Shown: positions 47,525 through 56,354 of the stretch, piece by piece
Position numbering within the stretch: position 1 is the stretch's first letter
Layout of the letters: every line of letters begins with the position of its first letter
NCBI RefSeq assembly: GCF_036826855.1
Contig: NZ_CP104578.1
Location: 6,940,501-7,004,500, forward strand
DNA: 64,000 bases
Direction: 5' to 3'
Source of the DNA: Streptomyces sp. SJL17-4
Lineage (GTDB): Bacteria; Actinomycetota; Actinomycetes; Streptomycetales; Streptomycetaceae
The notes under the pieces: model-generated
Told to the model about the DNA's origin: nothing
Database searches by the model: none
The model's input: the letters and a program-made list of their open reading frames with translations, nothing else
Program-made: the position numbers and the translations under genes

Positions 47525-47569
47525 GATCACAGCATCCCGTTCCTGCCCCGGCTGAGGCATCACATTATT

Positions 47570-47603
47570 GAATGAGACATTGGTGTCTCATTCGGTGTAT
47601 GGT
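47570..47603 (+). promoter_or_regulatory. TetR operator and leaderless promoter
   Basis: GAATGAGACA (47570-47579) and TGTCTCATTC (47584-47593) form a perfect 10-bp inverted repeat with a TTGG spacer. TATGGT (47598-47603) lies 6 bases before the TetR ATG, so transcription probably starts at the ATG. A third TCTCAT lies at 47606. The repressor would cover the -35 region and spacer. Confidence 0.8.
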
Positions 47604-47609
47604 CGTCTC

Positions 47610-48161
47610 ATGTCAGTCGATCGCACCCAGGTGCTCCACGCAGCCGCCGCCCTGCTCTCCCGCAAGGCGACCGCCACGATGGACGAGGTCGCCCGGTCCG
47701 CCGGGATCGGCCGCGCCACGCTGCACCGGCACTTCGCCGGTCGGGACGCCCTGGTGCGGGCGCTCGAAGACCTCGGGCTCCAGGAGCTGGAGGCCGCGCT
47801 CGACCGGGCCGGGCTCGACGACGGGCCCGAGGACGAGGCCGTACGACGGCTCGTCGGCGAGGTCGAGGGCGTCGCGCCCCTGCTGTCGTTCCTCGTCACC
47901 GAGAACCAGCTCTTCGAGGGCGAACAGCAGAACGAGGGCTGGGAACGGATCGACGCCCGGGTCTCCGCGCTCTTCCGGCGCGGACAGGAGAACGGCGTCT
48001 TCCGGATCGATCTGACCCCCGCCTGGCTGGCCGAGGCCTTCTACGGGCTCGTCGGCTCCGGCGCCTGGGCCGTGCAGGACGGCAGGGTCGCCGCCAAGGA
48101 CCTTCAGTACATGATCGCCGAGCTGCTGCTCGGCGGAGCGCGCAGGAGCGTGGAGAAGTGA
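47610..48161 (+). CDS. TetR-family transcriptional repressor
   Basis: 183 residues. The N-terminal HTH (ATMDEVARSAGIGRATLHRHFAGRDALVRAL) is typical of TetR proteins. The C-terminal ligand domain has no recognised signature. The ATG at 47610 follows the perfect operator; an in-frame ATG at 47568 would put the operator inside the gene. The stop overlaps the GTG of the MFS transporter gene, so the repressor most likely controls this efflux pump and itself. Confidence 0.92.
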   Translation: MSVDRTQVLHAAAALLSRKATATMDEVARSAGIGRATLHRHFAGRDALVRALEDLGLQELEAALDRAGLDDGPEDEAVRRLVGEVEGVAPLLSFLVTENQLFEGEQQNEGWERIDARVSALFRRGQENGVFRIDLTPAWLAEAFYGLVGSGAWAVQDGRVAAKDLQYMIAELLLGGARRSVEK

Positions 48162-49702
48162 CCGTCAGCACCCTCAGGACCCCGGGCCATACCGAGGGCG
48201 TGCGCCGCCCCGGCCGGTGGCTCGCCCTCTCCGTTCTCGTCCTGGCCGTCCTCCTCGTGGCGGTCGACGCCACGGTGCTGGGACTCGCCACCCCCTTCCT
48301 CTCCGAGGACCTGAAGCCGTCCGGCACCCAGCTCCTCTGGATCGGTGACGTCTACTCCTTCGTCATCGCCGGACTCCTGGTCTCCATGGGCAGCCTCGGT
48401 GACCGCATCGGCCGCAAGAAGCTGCTCCTGATCGGCGCCACCGCCTTCGGCGCCGTCTCCGTGCTGAACGCCTACGCGACCAGCCCCGAGATGATGATCG
48501 TGGCGCGCGCCCTGCTCGGCGTCGCCGGCGCGACCCTGATGCCGTCCACCCTGGCGCTCATCCGGAACCTCTTCCACGACCCGCGCGAGCGCAGCCTCGC
48601 CATCGGCATCTGGGGTGCCATGGCCTCGGCCGGCGCCGCCGTCGGACCGGTCGTCGGAGGGTTCCTCCTGGAGCACTTCTGGTGGGGCTCCGTCTTCCTG
48701 ATCAACCTGCCCGTCATGGCGGTCCTCGTCTTCGTCGGCATCAAGCTGATCCCCGAGTCCAAGAACCCGAATCCCGGCCCCTGGGACCTGCCCAGCGTCG
48801 CGCTCTCCCTCGTCGGCCTGATCGGCATCGTGTACGCGATCAAGGAGCTGGCCTCGCACGGCCTCTCCCCCGACGCGGGCCTCGCCGCCCTCCTCGGAGC
48901 CGCCGCCCTGACCTGGTTCGTCCGCCGGCAGCTGACCCTGCCCGCGCCACTCCTGGACATGCGGCTGTTCCGCCACCGCGGTTTCTCGGGCGCCGTACTC
49001 GCCGACCTGCTGACCATCCTCGGCCTCTCCGGCCTGGTGTTCTTCCTGTCCCAGTTCTTCCAGCTGGTCCAGGGCAGGCAGCCCCTGGAGGCCGGACTCG
49101 CCGAACTCCCGGCGGCGGTCGGCGCGGTCACGGCCGGTCTGATCGCGGGGCTTGTGGCCCGTCGCTTCTCCGTACGGTCCGTGGTGGCCGGCGGCCTCGC
49201 GGCGGTCGGCCTCTCGCTCGCGGTCCTGACCACCCTCGACCAGCACACCGGCTACCCGCTGCTCGGCGCCGCCCTGCTCGTCGTCGGTGTGGGCGCCGGA
49301 TTCGCCTTCACCGTCACCGCCGACGTGATCCTCTCCAGCGTCCCGAAGGAACAGGCCGGCTCCGCCTCCGCGGTCTCCGAGACCGCGTACGAACTGGGTG
49401 CCGCGCTCGGCATCGCCGTCCTCGGCTCGATCGTCACCGGCGTCTACCGGGACTTCGCCACCCCGGCCGGTGTCCCCTCCGACATCGAGTCCGCCGCCCA
49501 CGAGTCGCTCGGCGGCGCGGTCGAGGCCTCCGGTGCCCTCGCACCGGACACGGCGACGGCCCTGGTGTCGGCCGCCCAGGAGGCCTTCGTCGACGGACTG
49601 CGGATCGCGGCCGGCGTCGGCGCGGCGGTCCTCCTCGCGACGGCGGTCGCGGCCTGGTTCCTCCTCAAGGGCCAGAAGCTGGAGGACGGCGCCGCGCACT
49701 GA
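48158..49702 (+). CDS. MFS drug efflux transporter, DHA2 (14-TM) family
   Basis: 514 residues with about 14 membrane segments, as in EmrB/QacA. Motif A is GSLGDRIGRKKLLLIG after TM2, and the antiporter motif C type sequence is GAMASAGAAVGPVVGGFLLE in TM5. It probably exports a hydrophobic toxic compound using the proton gradient. The GTG overlaps the TetR stop (GTGA). A hairpin terminator follows. Confidence 0.92.
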   Translation: MTVSTLRTPGHTEGVRRPGRWLALSVLVLAVLLVAVDATVLGLATPFLSEDLKPSGTQLLWIGDVYSFVIAGLLVSMGSLGDRIGRKKLLLIGATAFGAVSVLNAYATSPEMMIVARALLGVAGATLMPSTLALIRNLFHDPRERSLAIGIWGAMASAGAAVGPVVGGFLLEHFWWGSVFLINLPVMAVLVFVGIKLIPESKNPNPGPWDLPSVALSLVGLIGIVYAIKELASHGLSPDAGLAALLGAAALTWFVRRQLTLPAPLLDMRLFRHRGFSGAVLADLLTILGLSGLVFFLSQFFQLVQGRQPLEAGLAELPAAVGAVTAGLIAGLVARRFSVRSVVAGGLAAVGLSLAVLTTLDQHTGYPLLGAALLVVGVGAGFAFTVTADVILSSVPKEQAGSASAVSETAYELGAALGIAVLGSIVTGVYRDFATPAGVPSDIESAAHESLGGAVEASGALAPDTATALVSAAQEAFVDGLRIAAGVGAAVLLATAVAAWFLLKGQKLEDGAAH

Positions 49703-49716
49703 CGCCCGGCGGATAC

Positions 49717-49758
49717 GACGGTGCCCCGTACGGCCAGAAGGCTGTACGGGGCACCGTC
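49717..49758. terminator. Bidirectional hairpin terminator
   Basis: GACGGTGCCCCGTAC (49717-49731) pairs with GTACGGGGCACCGTC (49744-49758), with an inner GCC/GGC extension. It separates the MFS gene from the convergent acyltransferase gene. Confidence 0.85.
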
Positions 49759-49772
49759 ACACGTATACGGCG

Positions 49773-50444
49773 CTACGCGGCCTTCGCCTTGGTGGCGTAC
49801 ATGTCCACGTACTCCTGCCCCGAGAGCCGCATGACCTCGGCCATCACCGAGTCCGTCACCGCCCGCAGCACATAGCGGTCGCGGTCCATCCCGTCGTACC
49901 GCGAGAACTCCATCGCCTCGCCGAAGCGCACGGTCACCCGGCCCGGACGCGGGAAGCCCGCGCCGCCCGGCTGGATCTTGTCGGTGCCGATCATCGCGAA
50001 CGGGATCACCGGCGCGCCCGTCATCAGGGTGAGCCGCGCGATGCCCGTACGGCCCCGGTACAGACGGCCGTCGGGGGAGCGGGTGCCCTCCGGGTAGATC
50101 GAGAAGATCTTGCCCTCTTCGAGCACCCGGCGGCCGGTCATCAGGGCCGCCACACCACCGCGGCCGCCGTCCCGGTCCACCGGGATCATGCCGACGCTGG
50201 TGAAGAACCAGGCCATCGCCCGGCCCTTGATGCCCTTGCCCGTCACGTACTCGTCCTTGCCGATGAAGTAGACCGGACGGTCCAGGCAGATCGGCATGAT
50301 CATCGAGTCGATGAAGGTGAGGTGGTTCCCCGCGAGGATGACGGGACCGGTCCCCGGGATGTTCTCGGCGCCCTCCACGCGGGGGCGGAACATCAGGCGC
50401 ATGACCGGCCCGAGCACTGCCTTGATGATCGCGAGACGGGACAA
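49773..50444 (-). CDS. 1-acyl-sn-glycerol-3-phosphate acyltransferase (PlsC-like)
   Basis: 223 residues. Acyltransferase motif I is NHLTFIDS (HX4D pattern), and motif III is IYPEGTRSPDG. MIPVDRDGGRGG is the motif II region. It transfers an acyl chain to lysophosphatidic acid or a similar acceptor at the membrane. Divergent from the glycerophosphodiesterase gene, which is consistent with lipid turnover in the neighbourhood. Confidence 0.9.
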   Translation of the reverse strand: MSRLAIIKAVLGPVMRLMFRPRVEGAENIPGTGPVILAGNHLTFIDSMIMPICLDRPVYFIGKDEYVTGKGIKGRAMAWFFTSVGMIPVDRDGGRGGVAALMTGRRVLEEGKIFSIYPEGTRSPDGRLYRGRTGIARLTLMTGAPVIPFAMIGTDKIQPGGAGFPRPGRVTVRFGEAMEFSRYDGMDRDRYVLRAVTDSVMAEVMRLSGQEYVDMYATKAKAA

Positions 50445-50664
50445 CGGTTCCTCCGGTGGGACGCGGGTCAGTCGAGCTGACGGTGCAGCTGGCGACGATA
50501 CTCGCGGGTCACGTCCGTGCGCACATCGGGTTCACCGAGTGGATACGCAGTGTTGACGTGAGTTTCCGCCATGTTCGGCGGAGGTCTGCCGCCCGTAGGG
50601 CCCCGATGCCTAGCGTCGGGGGTACCCGTCGACAGGTACGGGACATGACACAGGAGGACACCAC

Positions 50665-51852
50665 ATGACCCAGGGCGAACGCCGGATCCCGGCCCGGCGC
50701 ACGGTACTCGGAGCTGCGGGCGCCACCGTCCTCGGCGCCTCCACGGCCCTCGCCGCCGGTACGGGCACGGCGCAGGCCGCCGAGTCGCGGAGCGCCGGTG
50801 CGGCGCACGGCCAGGGCCACGGCCGCGGCTACCGCTCCCTCCCCGTCCCCACCGTCATCGCCCACCGCGGCGCCAGCGGCTACCGCCCCGAGCACACCCT
50901 CGGCTCCTACCGGCACGCCCTGGACCTCGGCGCCCACGTCATCGAGCAGGACCTCGTCCCCACCAAGGACGGGCACCTGGTCTGCCGCCACGAGAACGAC
51001 ATCACCGGCACCACCGACGTCGCCGACCACCCGGAGTTCGCGTCCCGGAAGACCACCAAGACCGTCGACGGCACCTCGTACACCGGCTGGTTCACCGAGG
51101 ACTTCACGCTCGCCGAGCTCAAGACCCTCCGCGCCAAGGAGCGCATCCCGGCCGTCCGCCAGGAGAACACCCTCTACGACGGCCGCTGGACGATCCCCAC
51201 CTTCGAGGAGGTCCTGCGCTGGGCCGAGGAGGAGGGCCGCCGCCGGGGCCGCGAGATCTGGCTCCACGTCGAGACCAAGCACCCCACCTACTTCCGCTCC
51301 CTCGGCCTCGGCCTGGAGGAGCGCCTCGCCAAGCTGCTCCGCCGGTACGGCCGCCACCGCGCCGACTCCCCGGTCTTCCTCCAGTCCTTCGAGCCGAGCA
51401 GCATCCAGCGGCTCGCGAAGCTGGTCGACTCGCCCGGCGTGGTCCTGCTCTCCGGCGCGACCAGCCGCCCCTGGGACTTCGTCCAGGCCGGGGACCCGCG
51501 TACGGTCGCCGACCTGGTCACCCCCAAGGGCCTGCGCTGGATCGCCTCGTACGCCAAGGGCATCGGCCCGACGCTCGACCTGGTGATACCGAAGGACGCG
51601 AGCGGCCGCCTCGGCGACCCGACCACCCTGGTCCGCGACGCGCACGCGGAGGGCCTCATCCTCCACCCGTACACCCACCGCAACGAGAACTCCTTCCTGC
51701 CCGCGGACTTCCGCAGGGGGACGGACCCGACCGCGTACGGGGACTCCTTCGGGGCTCTGAAGCGGTACCTGGAGACGGGGATCGACGGCATCTTCTCCGA
51801 CAACCCGGACACCGCCCTGCTGGGCGCGGCGGACTTCACCGCCCGCGACTGA
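50665..51852 (+). CDS. Tat-exported glycerophosphodiester phosphodiesterase
   Basis: 395 residues. A twin-arginine signal (PARRTVLGAAGATVLGASTA) ends at AQA-AE. The GDPD domain begins VIAHRGASGYRPEHTLGSY, with the catalytic His and metal ligands in HRG...E and VIEQDLVPTKDGHLVCRHE. The length matches bacterial GlpQ. It hydrolyses glycerophosphodiesters to glycerol-3-phosphate, probably for phosphate or carbon scavenging. AGGAGG lies before the ATG. A PHO box was not found by eye in the 220-base upstream region. Confidence 0.92.
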   Translation: MTQGERRIPARRTVLGAAGATVLGASTALAAGTGTAQAAESRSAGAAHGQGHGRGYRSLPVPTVIAHRGASGYRPEHTLGSYRHALDLGAHVIEQDLVPTKDGHLVCRHENDITGTTDVADHPEFASRKTTKTVDGTSYTGWFTEDFTLAELKTLRAKERIPAVRQENTLYDGRWTIPTFEEVLRWAEEEGRRRGREIWLHVETKHPTYFRSLGLGLEERLAKLLRRYGRHRADSPVFLQSFEPSSIQRLAKLVDSPGVVLLSGATSRPWDFVQAGDPRTVADLVTPKGLRWIASYAKGIGPTLDLVIPKDASGRLGDPTTLVRDAHAEGLILHPYTHRNENSFLPADFRRGTDPTAYGDSFGALKRYLETGIDGIFSDNPDTALLGAADFTARD

Positions 51853-51867
51853 GCACCTCGTACGAAA

Positions 51868-51906
51868 GGACCGTGCGGGTCCGCCGTCCGGGCCCGCACA
51901 CCGTCC
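51868..51906 (+). terminator. Terminator after the glycerophosphodiesterase gene
   Basis: GTGCGGG (51873-51879) pairs with CCCGCAC (51893-51899), and GGAC/GTCC extend the stem at both sides. Confidence 0.7.
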
Positions 51907-51967
51907 TCCCGGGTGGTTTGACGCCCGAACCGCAACCGCGCCCGCGTGCCCCGGCATGTTGCGGTGC

Positions 51968-52636
51968 ATGACCACCCCCGTGACCACCCCCGAGTCCGCC
52001 CAGGACACCACCCCCGAGTCCGCGCCGGACACCACCGCCGAGCCCGGCCGGGACGCCACCCCCGAGCCGGCCCCGGACATCGCCCGAGAGTCCGGCCAGG
52101 ACGCCACCCCCGGGCTCCTCGCCGCCCTCGCCCCGCTGCTCGCCGCCGAGTCGGACGCCGAGGCACCGGCCGCCGGGGTCGAACCGAGCGACCTGGAACA
52201 GGCCGTCTGGCTCCGCCTCCTCGAACAGCTCCGCGACACGGGAACCGCCCCCGAGCACCCCGCCGAGTGGCTGCGACGCGCCGTCCGGGCCGAGGCCCGC
52301 CGCGCCCGCAGGACCAGCGACCGCGAACGCCCCTACCGCGACGAACCCGGCCACGACCAGGGCACCTCCGAGCCGCACGGCTCCCCGGAGCACTCCCTGA
52401 TGGCCGCCGAGGGCCGCCGCACCCTGCGCGCCGCCGTCACCCGGACGCCCGGCCGCTGCCCCCGGGTGCTGACCGCGATGCTCGATCCCGAGGACCCCAC
52501 GTACCGGGAAATCGCAGGAGAGTTGGGTATCTCACAGGGCAGTCTGGGGCCGATGCGTTCCCGTTGCCTGGGATGCCTGCGCAGAATGCTGGCTGCAGAG
52601 GTTCCCGCCCCCGGCCGACGGGGAAGGGTGCGGTAA
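51968..52636 (+). CDS. Small ECF-like RNA polymerase sigma factor
   Basis: 222 residues. The first about 60 are an acidic repeat region (TTPESAQDTTPESAPDTTAEP). Then a shortened sigma-2-like region (DLEQAVWLRLLEQLRD, PAEWLRRAVRAEARRARR) and a sigma-4-like helix-turn-helix (DPTYREIAGELGISQGSLGPMRSRCLGCLRRML) follow. Proteins of this type are annotated as sigma-70 family in Streptomyces. No anti-sigma gene is adjacent. The ATG at 51968 begins MTTPVTTPE. The extended tail and the Cys in RCLGCL are notable. Confidence 0.75.
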   Translation: MTTPVTTPESAQDTTPESAPDTTAEPGRDATPEPAPDIARESGQDATPGLLAALAPLLAAESDAEAPAAGVEPSDLEQAVWLRLLEQLRDTGTAPEHPAEWLRRAVRAEARRARRTSDRERPYRDEPGHDQGTSEPHGSPEHSLMAAEGRRTLRAAVTRTPGRCPRVLTAMLDPEDPTYREIAGELGISQGSLGPMRSRCLGCLRRMLAAEVPAPGRRGRVR

Positions 52637-52672
52637 ACCGATGATCGACAGATGAGCGGGAGGCGTGCACAC

Positions 52673-53176
52673 ATGGGCCTGAGTGTGACCATCTCAGCGG
52701 CGGACGCGGCGGACGCGGAGCACATCCTGAAGCTGCAGTACCTCTGCTACCAGAGCGAGGCGGAGCTCTACGGGGACTGGTCCATCGAACCGCTCACCCA
52801 GTCGCTCGACGGCCTGCGGGCCGAACTGGACGAGGGATACGGTCTTGTGGCCCGGCTCGGTGACGAGGTCGTCGCCTCCGTACGGGCCAGGCTCGACGAG
52901 GACGGCACGGTACGGATCGCCAAGCTGATCGTGCACCCGCGGATGCAGCGGCACGGCCTCGGCGGCCGCCTTCTCGACGGCATCGAGCGCCACTTCGCCG
53001 AGACGGCCGAAACCGCCGTCCAGCCGGCCCCGTCGCCCAAGCGCTTCCAGCTCTTCACCGGCCACCGCAGCGAGGGCAATCTGCGCCTCTACCGCAGCAA
53101 GGGGTACGCGCAGGTCGCCACCCGCGAACTCGGCCCCAGGCTCACCCTGGTGACCCTGGAGAAGGCCGCGGCCTGA
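52673..53176 (+). CDS. GNAT-family N-acetyltransferase
   Basis: 167 residues. Motif A is AKLIVHPRMQRHGLGGRLLDGI, and motif B is GNLRLYRSKGYAQVATREL. The N-terminal LKLQYLCYQSEAELYGDW is typical of small GNATs acting on amines. The ATG at 52673 was chosen because GGGAGG lies 9 bases upstream; an ATG at 52652 would add 7 residues. Confidence 0.85.
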   Translation: MGLSVTISAADAADAEHILKLQYLCYQSEAELYGDWSIEPLTQSLDGLRAELDEGYGLVARLGDEVVASVRARLDEDGTVRIAKLIVHPRMQRHGLGGRLLDGIERHFAETAETAVQPAPSPKRFQLFTGHRSEGNLRLYRSKGYAQVATRELGPRLTLVTLEKAAA

Positions 53177-53177
53177 C

Positions 53178-53612
53178 TCAGGCGGCCGTCGCGGTACGCG
53201 AGCGGCGCAGCCACCAGATGCCGCTCAGCGGCAGCAGGACCGGAATGAACAGATAGCCGTAGCCGTAGTCCGACCAGACCGTCGCGTCCGGGAAGGCGGA
53301 CGGCTCGACCAGCGTCCAGGTCCCGACGATCAGTACGCCCGCGAGCTCGGCGGCGCAGCACATCAGCGCCGCCCTGCGGGCCCTCTCCCCGCCCCGCACC
53401 AGCGTGTAGGTGATGAAGGCGTAGACGACGGCGGCCACCGCCGACAGCGCGTACGCGAGCGGCGCCCGGTCGAACTCGGTGGCGATCTGGTAGATCGAGC
53501 GCGAGACCGCGCCGACCGACATCACGCCGTAGAGCCACACCAGCAGGATGCCGGGGCCCGTGACGAGACGGGCCTTCGTGCCCCGCGCGGCCGTCTCCTG
53601 CGTCTCGGTCAT
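53178..53612 (-). CDS. Small four-helix membrane protein
   Basis: 144 residues with four membrane segments: PGILLVWLYGVMSVGAVSR, PLAYALSAVAAVVYAFITYTLV, AALMCCAAELAGVLIVGTW and YGYLFIPVLLPLSGIWWL. It ends with a basic tail. The family is a conserved actinobacterial hypothetical. It starts 2 bases after the stop of the next gene (53615), so the two form an operon. Confidence 0.8.
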   Translation of the reverse strand: MTETQETAARGTKARLVTGPGILLVWLYGVMSVGAVSRSIYQIATEFDRAPLAYALSAVAAVVYAFITYTLVRGGERARRAALMCCAAELAGVLIVGTWTLVEPSAFPDATVWSDYGYGYLFIPVLLPLSGIWWLRRSRTATAA

Positions 53613-53614
53613 GG

Positions 53615-53977
53615 TCAGCCCACCGTCCAGATGTCGTAGAGACGCACTTCGAGCACCGCCAGGACGACCGCGCCGGCGGCCACCGTGGCCGAACCCCACC
53701 GGCTGCGCTCCGCGAGCGACATGAAGCCGGCGATGGGCACCGCGCACAGCGCCCCGAGCAGATAGGCGACGAAGATCGTCGCGCCCTCCTCGGCCTTCTC
53801 GCCGCGCGCCAGCTGCACGATCCCGACGATCAGCTGGACCAGGACGAGGAAGGTCACCACGGCCATGCCGATGAAGTGCCAGTCCTTGGTCGACTGATCG
53901 CGGAAGGCGGCGAAGCCGCACCAGGCGGCGAGGGCGAGCGCGGCCACGGAGACCGAGACCGTCAGGGCGTCAAGCAT
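53615..53977 (-). CDS. Small membrane protein, unknown function
   Basis: 120 residues, four hydrophobic segments (MLDALTVSVSVAALALAAWCG; IGMAVVTFLVLVQLIVGIVQL; IFVAYLLGALCAVPIAGFM; AGAVVLAVLEVRLY). It is the first gene of a two-gene unit with the 53178-53612 protein; both may form one membrane complex. No known motif. Confidence 0.8.
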   Translation of the reverse strand: MLDALTVSVSVAALALAAWCGFAAFRDQSTKDWHFIGMAVVTFLVLVQLIVGIVQLARGEKAEEGATIFVAYLLGALCAVPIAGFMSLAERSRWGSATVAAGAVVLAVLEVRLYDIWTVG

Positions 53978-54219
53978 GCGCCCGAGGGTATTACGGTGCG
54001 AATGGCCCGATGCGCTCGCCCCCTGCGCCCGCGCCACGGCCACGCGAGCGGACCGTGGTCCAGGCCACACCGCGCCGACTCATCGGCCCCGGCGGAGGGT
54101 GCCGTCTCCGCAGGCCACAAGGGGAGAACGAGCGGAACGAAGTCCTCCGAAGTGTCCGCATGGCGTCTCAATCGCGTCCGCTATTCGGACAGCCTCGTTT
54201 CGTTCGCACCTGCGCATGC

Positions 54220-54319
54220 TTTACTTGCCCACATGACCACGACGAGCAGCCGCACCCTTGCGACCGAGGCGATCACGACGCCCGGTGCTCGTTGTATGTG
54301 TCGAATGTGCGCCTTCTGA
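54220..54319 (+). promoter_or_regulatory. metNIQ promoter and Cys/Met leader peptide
   Basis: A 28-codon ORF (54233-54319) ends with the residues ARCMCRMCAF. Three Cys and two Met codons are therefore clustered just before the stop, and the only other Met is the initiator. TTTACT (54220-54225) lies 7 bases before its ATG, so the leader peptide may be translated from a leaderless mRNA. It stands about 200 bases before metN. This is the form of an attenuator sensing charged Cys/Met tRNA. Confidence 0.65.
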
Positions 54320-54525
54320 GGGCCCCCGCCTAGTTTCGCGCCCCGAAGCGAGACCCGACGGCCGTGCCGTTCCTCCGCCTTCCGGCGGTGGACCGTGCCC
54401 GCCCCGCGCACTGCCGAGACGCCCGGCCACCCGCCGGAGCGGCCTCCGTGCGCCTGACTGTCCGAAGACGAATGCCCGTGCACGACGGACCCCGCGCCGT
54501 GCACTCGACAGTGACGGAAACCCCT
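54320..54525 (+). promoter_or_regulatory. metN leader region
   Basis: Between the leader peptide and metN. It holds a CCGCC/GGCGG hairpin (54375-54388) and other GC-rich pairings that could compete, but no U-tailed terminator. No SAM riboswitch sequence pattern was recognised. Candidate metN starts at 54472 (ATG) and 54511 (GTG) lie within it. Confidence 0.4.
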
Positions 54526-55593
54526 GTGATCACCACTTCGGGCCTGACCAAGGTCTACGAGTCGCGCGGCCGACAGGTCACCGCTCTGGACGGTGTCGAC
54601 CTCCACGTCCGCGAGGGCGAGGTATTCGGCGTGATCGGCCAGAGCGGCGCCGGCAAGTCCTCGCTCATCCGCTGCGTGAACCTCCTGGAGCGCCCCACCT
54701 CCGGCACCGTGACCGTCGACGGCGTGGACCTCACCGCACTCGCCGGCAAGGGCCGCCGCGCGGGCAGGGACCTGCGCCGGGCGCGCAGCAGCATCGGCAT
54801 GGTCTTCCAGCACTTCAACCTGCTGTCCTCCCGCACGGTGAAGGACAACATCGAGCTCCCCCTAGAGATCCTCGGCGTCTCCGGAGCCGAGCGCTCCCGC
54901 CGTGCCCTCGAACTCCTCGACCTGGTCGGCCTCGCCGACAAGGCCAAGTCCTACCCGGGTCAGCTCTCCGGCGGCCAGAAGCAGCGCGTCGGCATCGCCC
55001 GCGCCCTGGCCGGCGAGCCCAAGGTCCTGCTCTCCGACGAGGCCACCAGCGCCCTCGACCCGGAGACCACCCGCTCCATCCTCCAGCTGCTGCGCGACCT
55101 CAACCAGCAGCTCGGTCTGACCGTCCTGCTCATCACGCACGAGATGGACGTCGTGAAGACGATCTGCGACTCGGCCGCGCTGATGCAGAAGGGCCGGATC
55201 GTCGAGTCCGGCACCGTGAGCGAACTGCTCGCCACCCCCGGCTCCCAGCTGGCGGCCGAGCTCTTCCCGGTCAGCGGCGCCCACACCGGACCCGACCGCA
55301 CGGTCGTCGACGTCACCTTCCACGGCGACGCCGCGACACAGCCGGTGATCTCGCAGCTCTCCCGTACGTACAACATCGACATCTCGATCCTCGGGGCGGC
55401 GATGGACACCGTCGGCGGCCGACAGATCGGCCGGATGCGGATCGAACTGCCCGGACGGTACGAGGACAACGTCGTCCCGGTCGGCTTCCTGCGCGAGCAG
55501 GGCCTCCAGGTCGAGGTCGTCGAGGAGACGCTCACCGAAGAAACGGTTGTCCAGGACGCGGCGACCCTGCTCGTGAAGGAAGGTGCCAAGTGA
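54526..55593 (+). CDS. metN: Methionine ABC transporter ATP-binding protein
   Basis: 355 residues from GTG 54526, where the family begins (MITTSGLTKVYESRG). Walker A GQSGAGKSS, Q loop MVFQHFNLL, signature QLSGGQKQR and Walker B VLLSDEATSALD are intact. The C-terminal NIL domain (about 275-340: VVDVTFHGDAATQPVISQL) binds methionine and inhibits transport when the cell is replete. In-frame GTG 54511 and ATG 54472 are alternative starts. The stop overlaps metI (GTGA). Confidence 0.93.
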   Translation: MITTSGLTKVYESRGRQVTALDGVDLHVREGEVFGVIGQSGAGKSSLIRCVNLLERPTSGTVTVDGVDLTALAGKGRRAGRDLRRARSSIGMVFQHFNLLSSRTVKDNIELPLEILGVSGAERSRRALELLDLVGLADKAKSYPGQLSGGQKQRVGIARALAGEPKVLLSDEATSALDPETTRSILQLLRDLNQQLGLTVLLITHEMDVVKTICDSAALMQKGRIVESGTVSELLATPGSQLAAELFPVSGAHTGPDRTVVDVTFHGDAATQPVISQLSRTYNIDISILGAAMDTVGGRQIGRMRIELPGRYEDNVVPVGFLREQGLQVEVVEETLTEETVVQDAATLLVKEGAK

Positions 55594-56258
55594 CCTGGTC
55601 CGAGATGCAGCCGCTGCTGGAGCAGGGCACCGTCGACACCCTCTACATGGTCCTGTGGGCCACCGTCGTCACCGTGCTCGGCGGCCTGCCGCTCGGCATC
55701 CTCCTCGTCCTCACGGACAAGGGCGGACTGCTGCAGAACCTGCCGGTCAACAAGGTCGTCGGTGCGATCGTGAACATCGGGCGTTCGCTGCCGTTCATCA
55801 TCCTGCTGATCGCCCTGATCCCCTTCACCACCCTGGTCGTCGGCACCTTCATCGGCCCCACCGCGATGATCGTGCCGCTCGCCATCGGAGCCATCCCCTT
55901 CTTCGCGCGCCTCGTCGAGACGTCCATCCGCGAGGTCGACCACGGGCTCGTCGAGGCCGTCCAGGCCATGGGCGGCGGCATCCCCACCATCGTCCGCAAG
56001 GTGCTGCTCCCGCAGGCCCTGCCGTCGCTGATCTCGGGCGTCACCACCACGGTCATCGTCCTCATCGGCTACTCCGCGATGGCCGGCGCGGTCGGCGGCG
56101 AGGGCCTCGGCTCCAAGGCCGTCACCTACGGATACCAGCGCTTCGACACCACGTTCATGCTGGTCACCGTCGTCGTCCTGGTCCTGATCGTGACCGTCGT
56201 CCAGCTCATCGGCGACGGAGTCGTACGACTCCTCGCCCGCCGGGGCCGTACCGCGTAA
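55590..56258 (+). CDS. metI: Methionine ABC transporter permease
   Basis: 222 residues with five membrane segments, starting LYMVLWATVVTVLGGLPLGILLV. The EAA coupling loop reads GLVEAVQAMGGGIPTIVRKVLLPQALP, which contacts MetN. The GTG at 55590 overlaps the metN stop. It forms the membrane channel for D/L-methionine uptake. Confidence 0.95.
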   Translation: MTWSEMQPLLEQGTVDTLYMVLWATVVTVLGGLPLGILLVLTDKGGLLQNLPVNKVVGAIVNIGRSLPFIILLIALIPFTTLVVGTFIGPTAMIVPLAIGAIPFFARLVETSIREVDHGLVEAVQAMGGGIPTIVRKVLLPQALPSLISGVTTTVIVLIGYSAMAGAVGGEGLGSKAVTYGYQRFDTTFMLVTVVVLVLIVTVVQLIGDGVVRLLARRGRTA

Positions 56259-56354
56259 CGGCCTCCCGGCCACCCCAGACTTCGTCTTTTCGACGAACAC
56301 AGCCCGGACTTGTTGTCCAGGCGACCACCGCACCACCGGAAAGAGGCACTCTTC

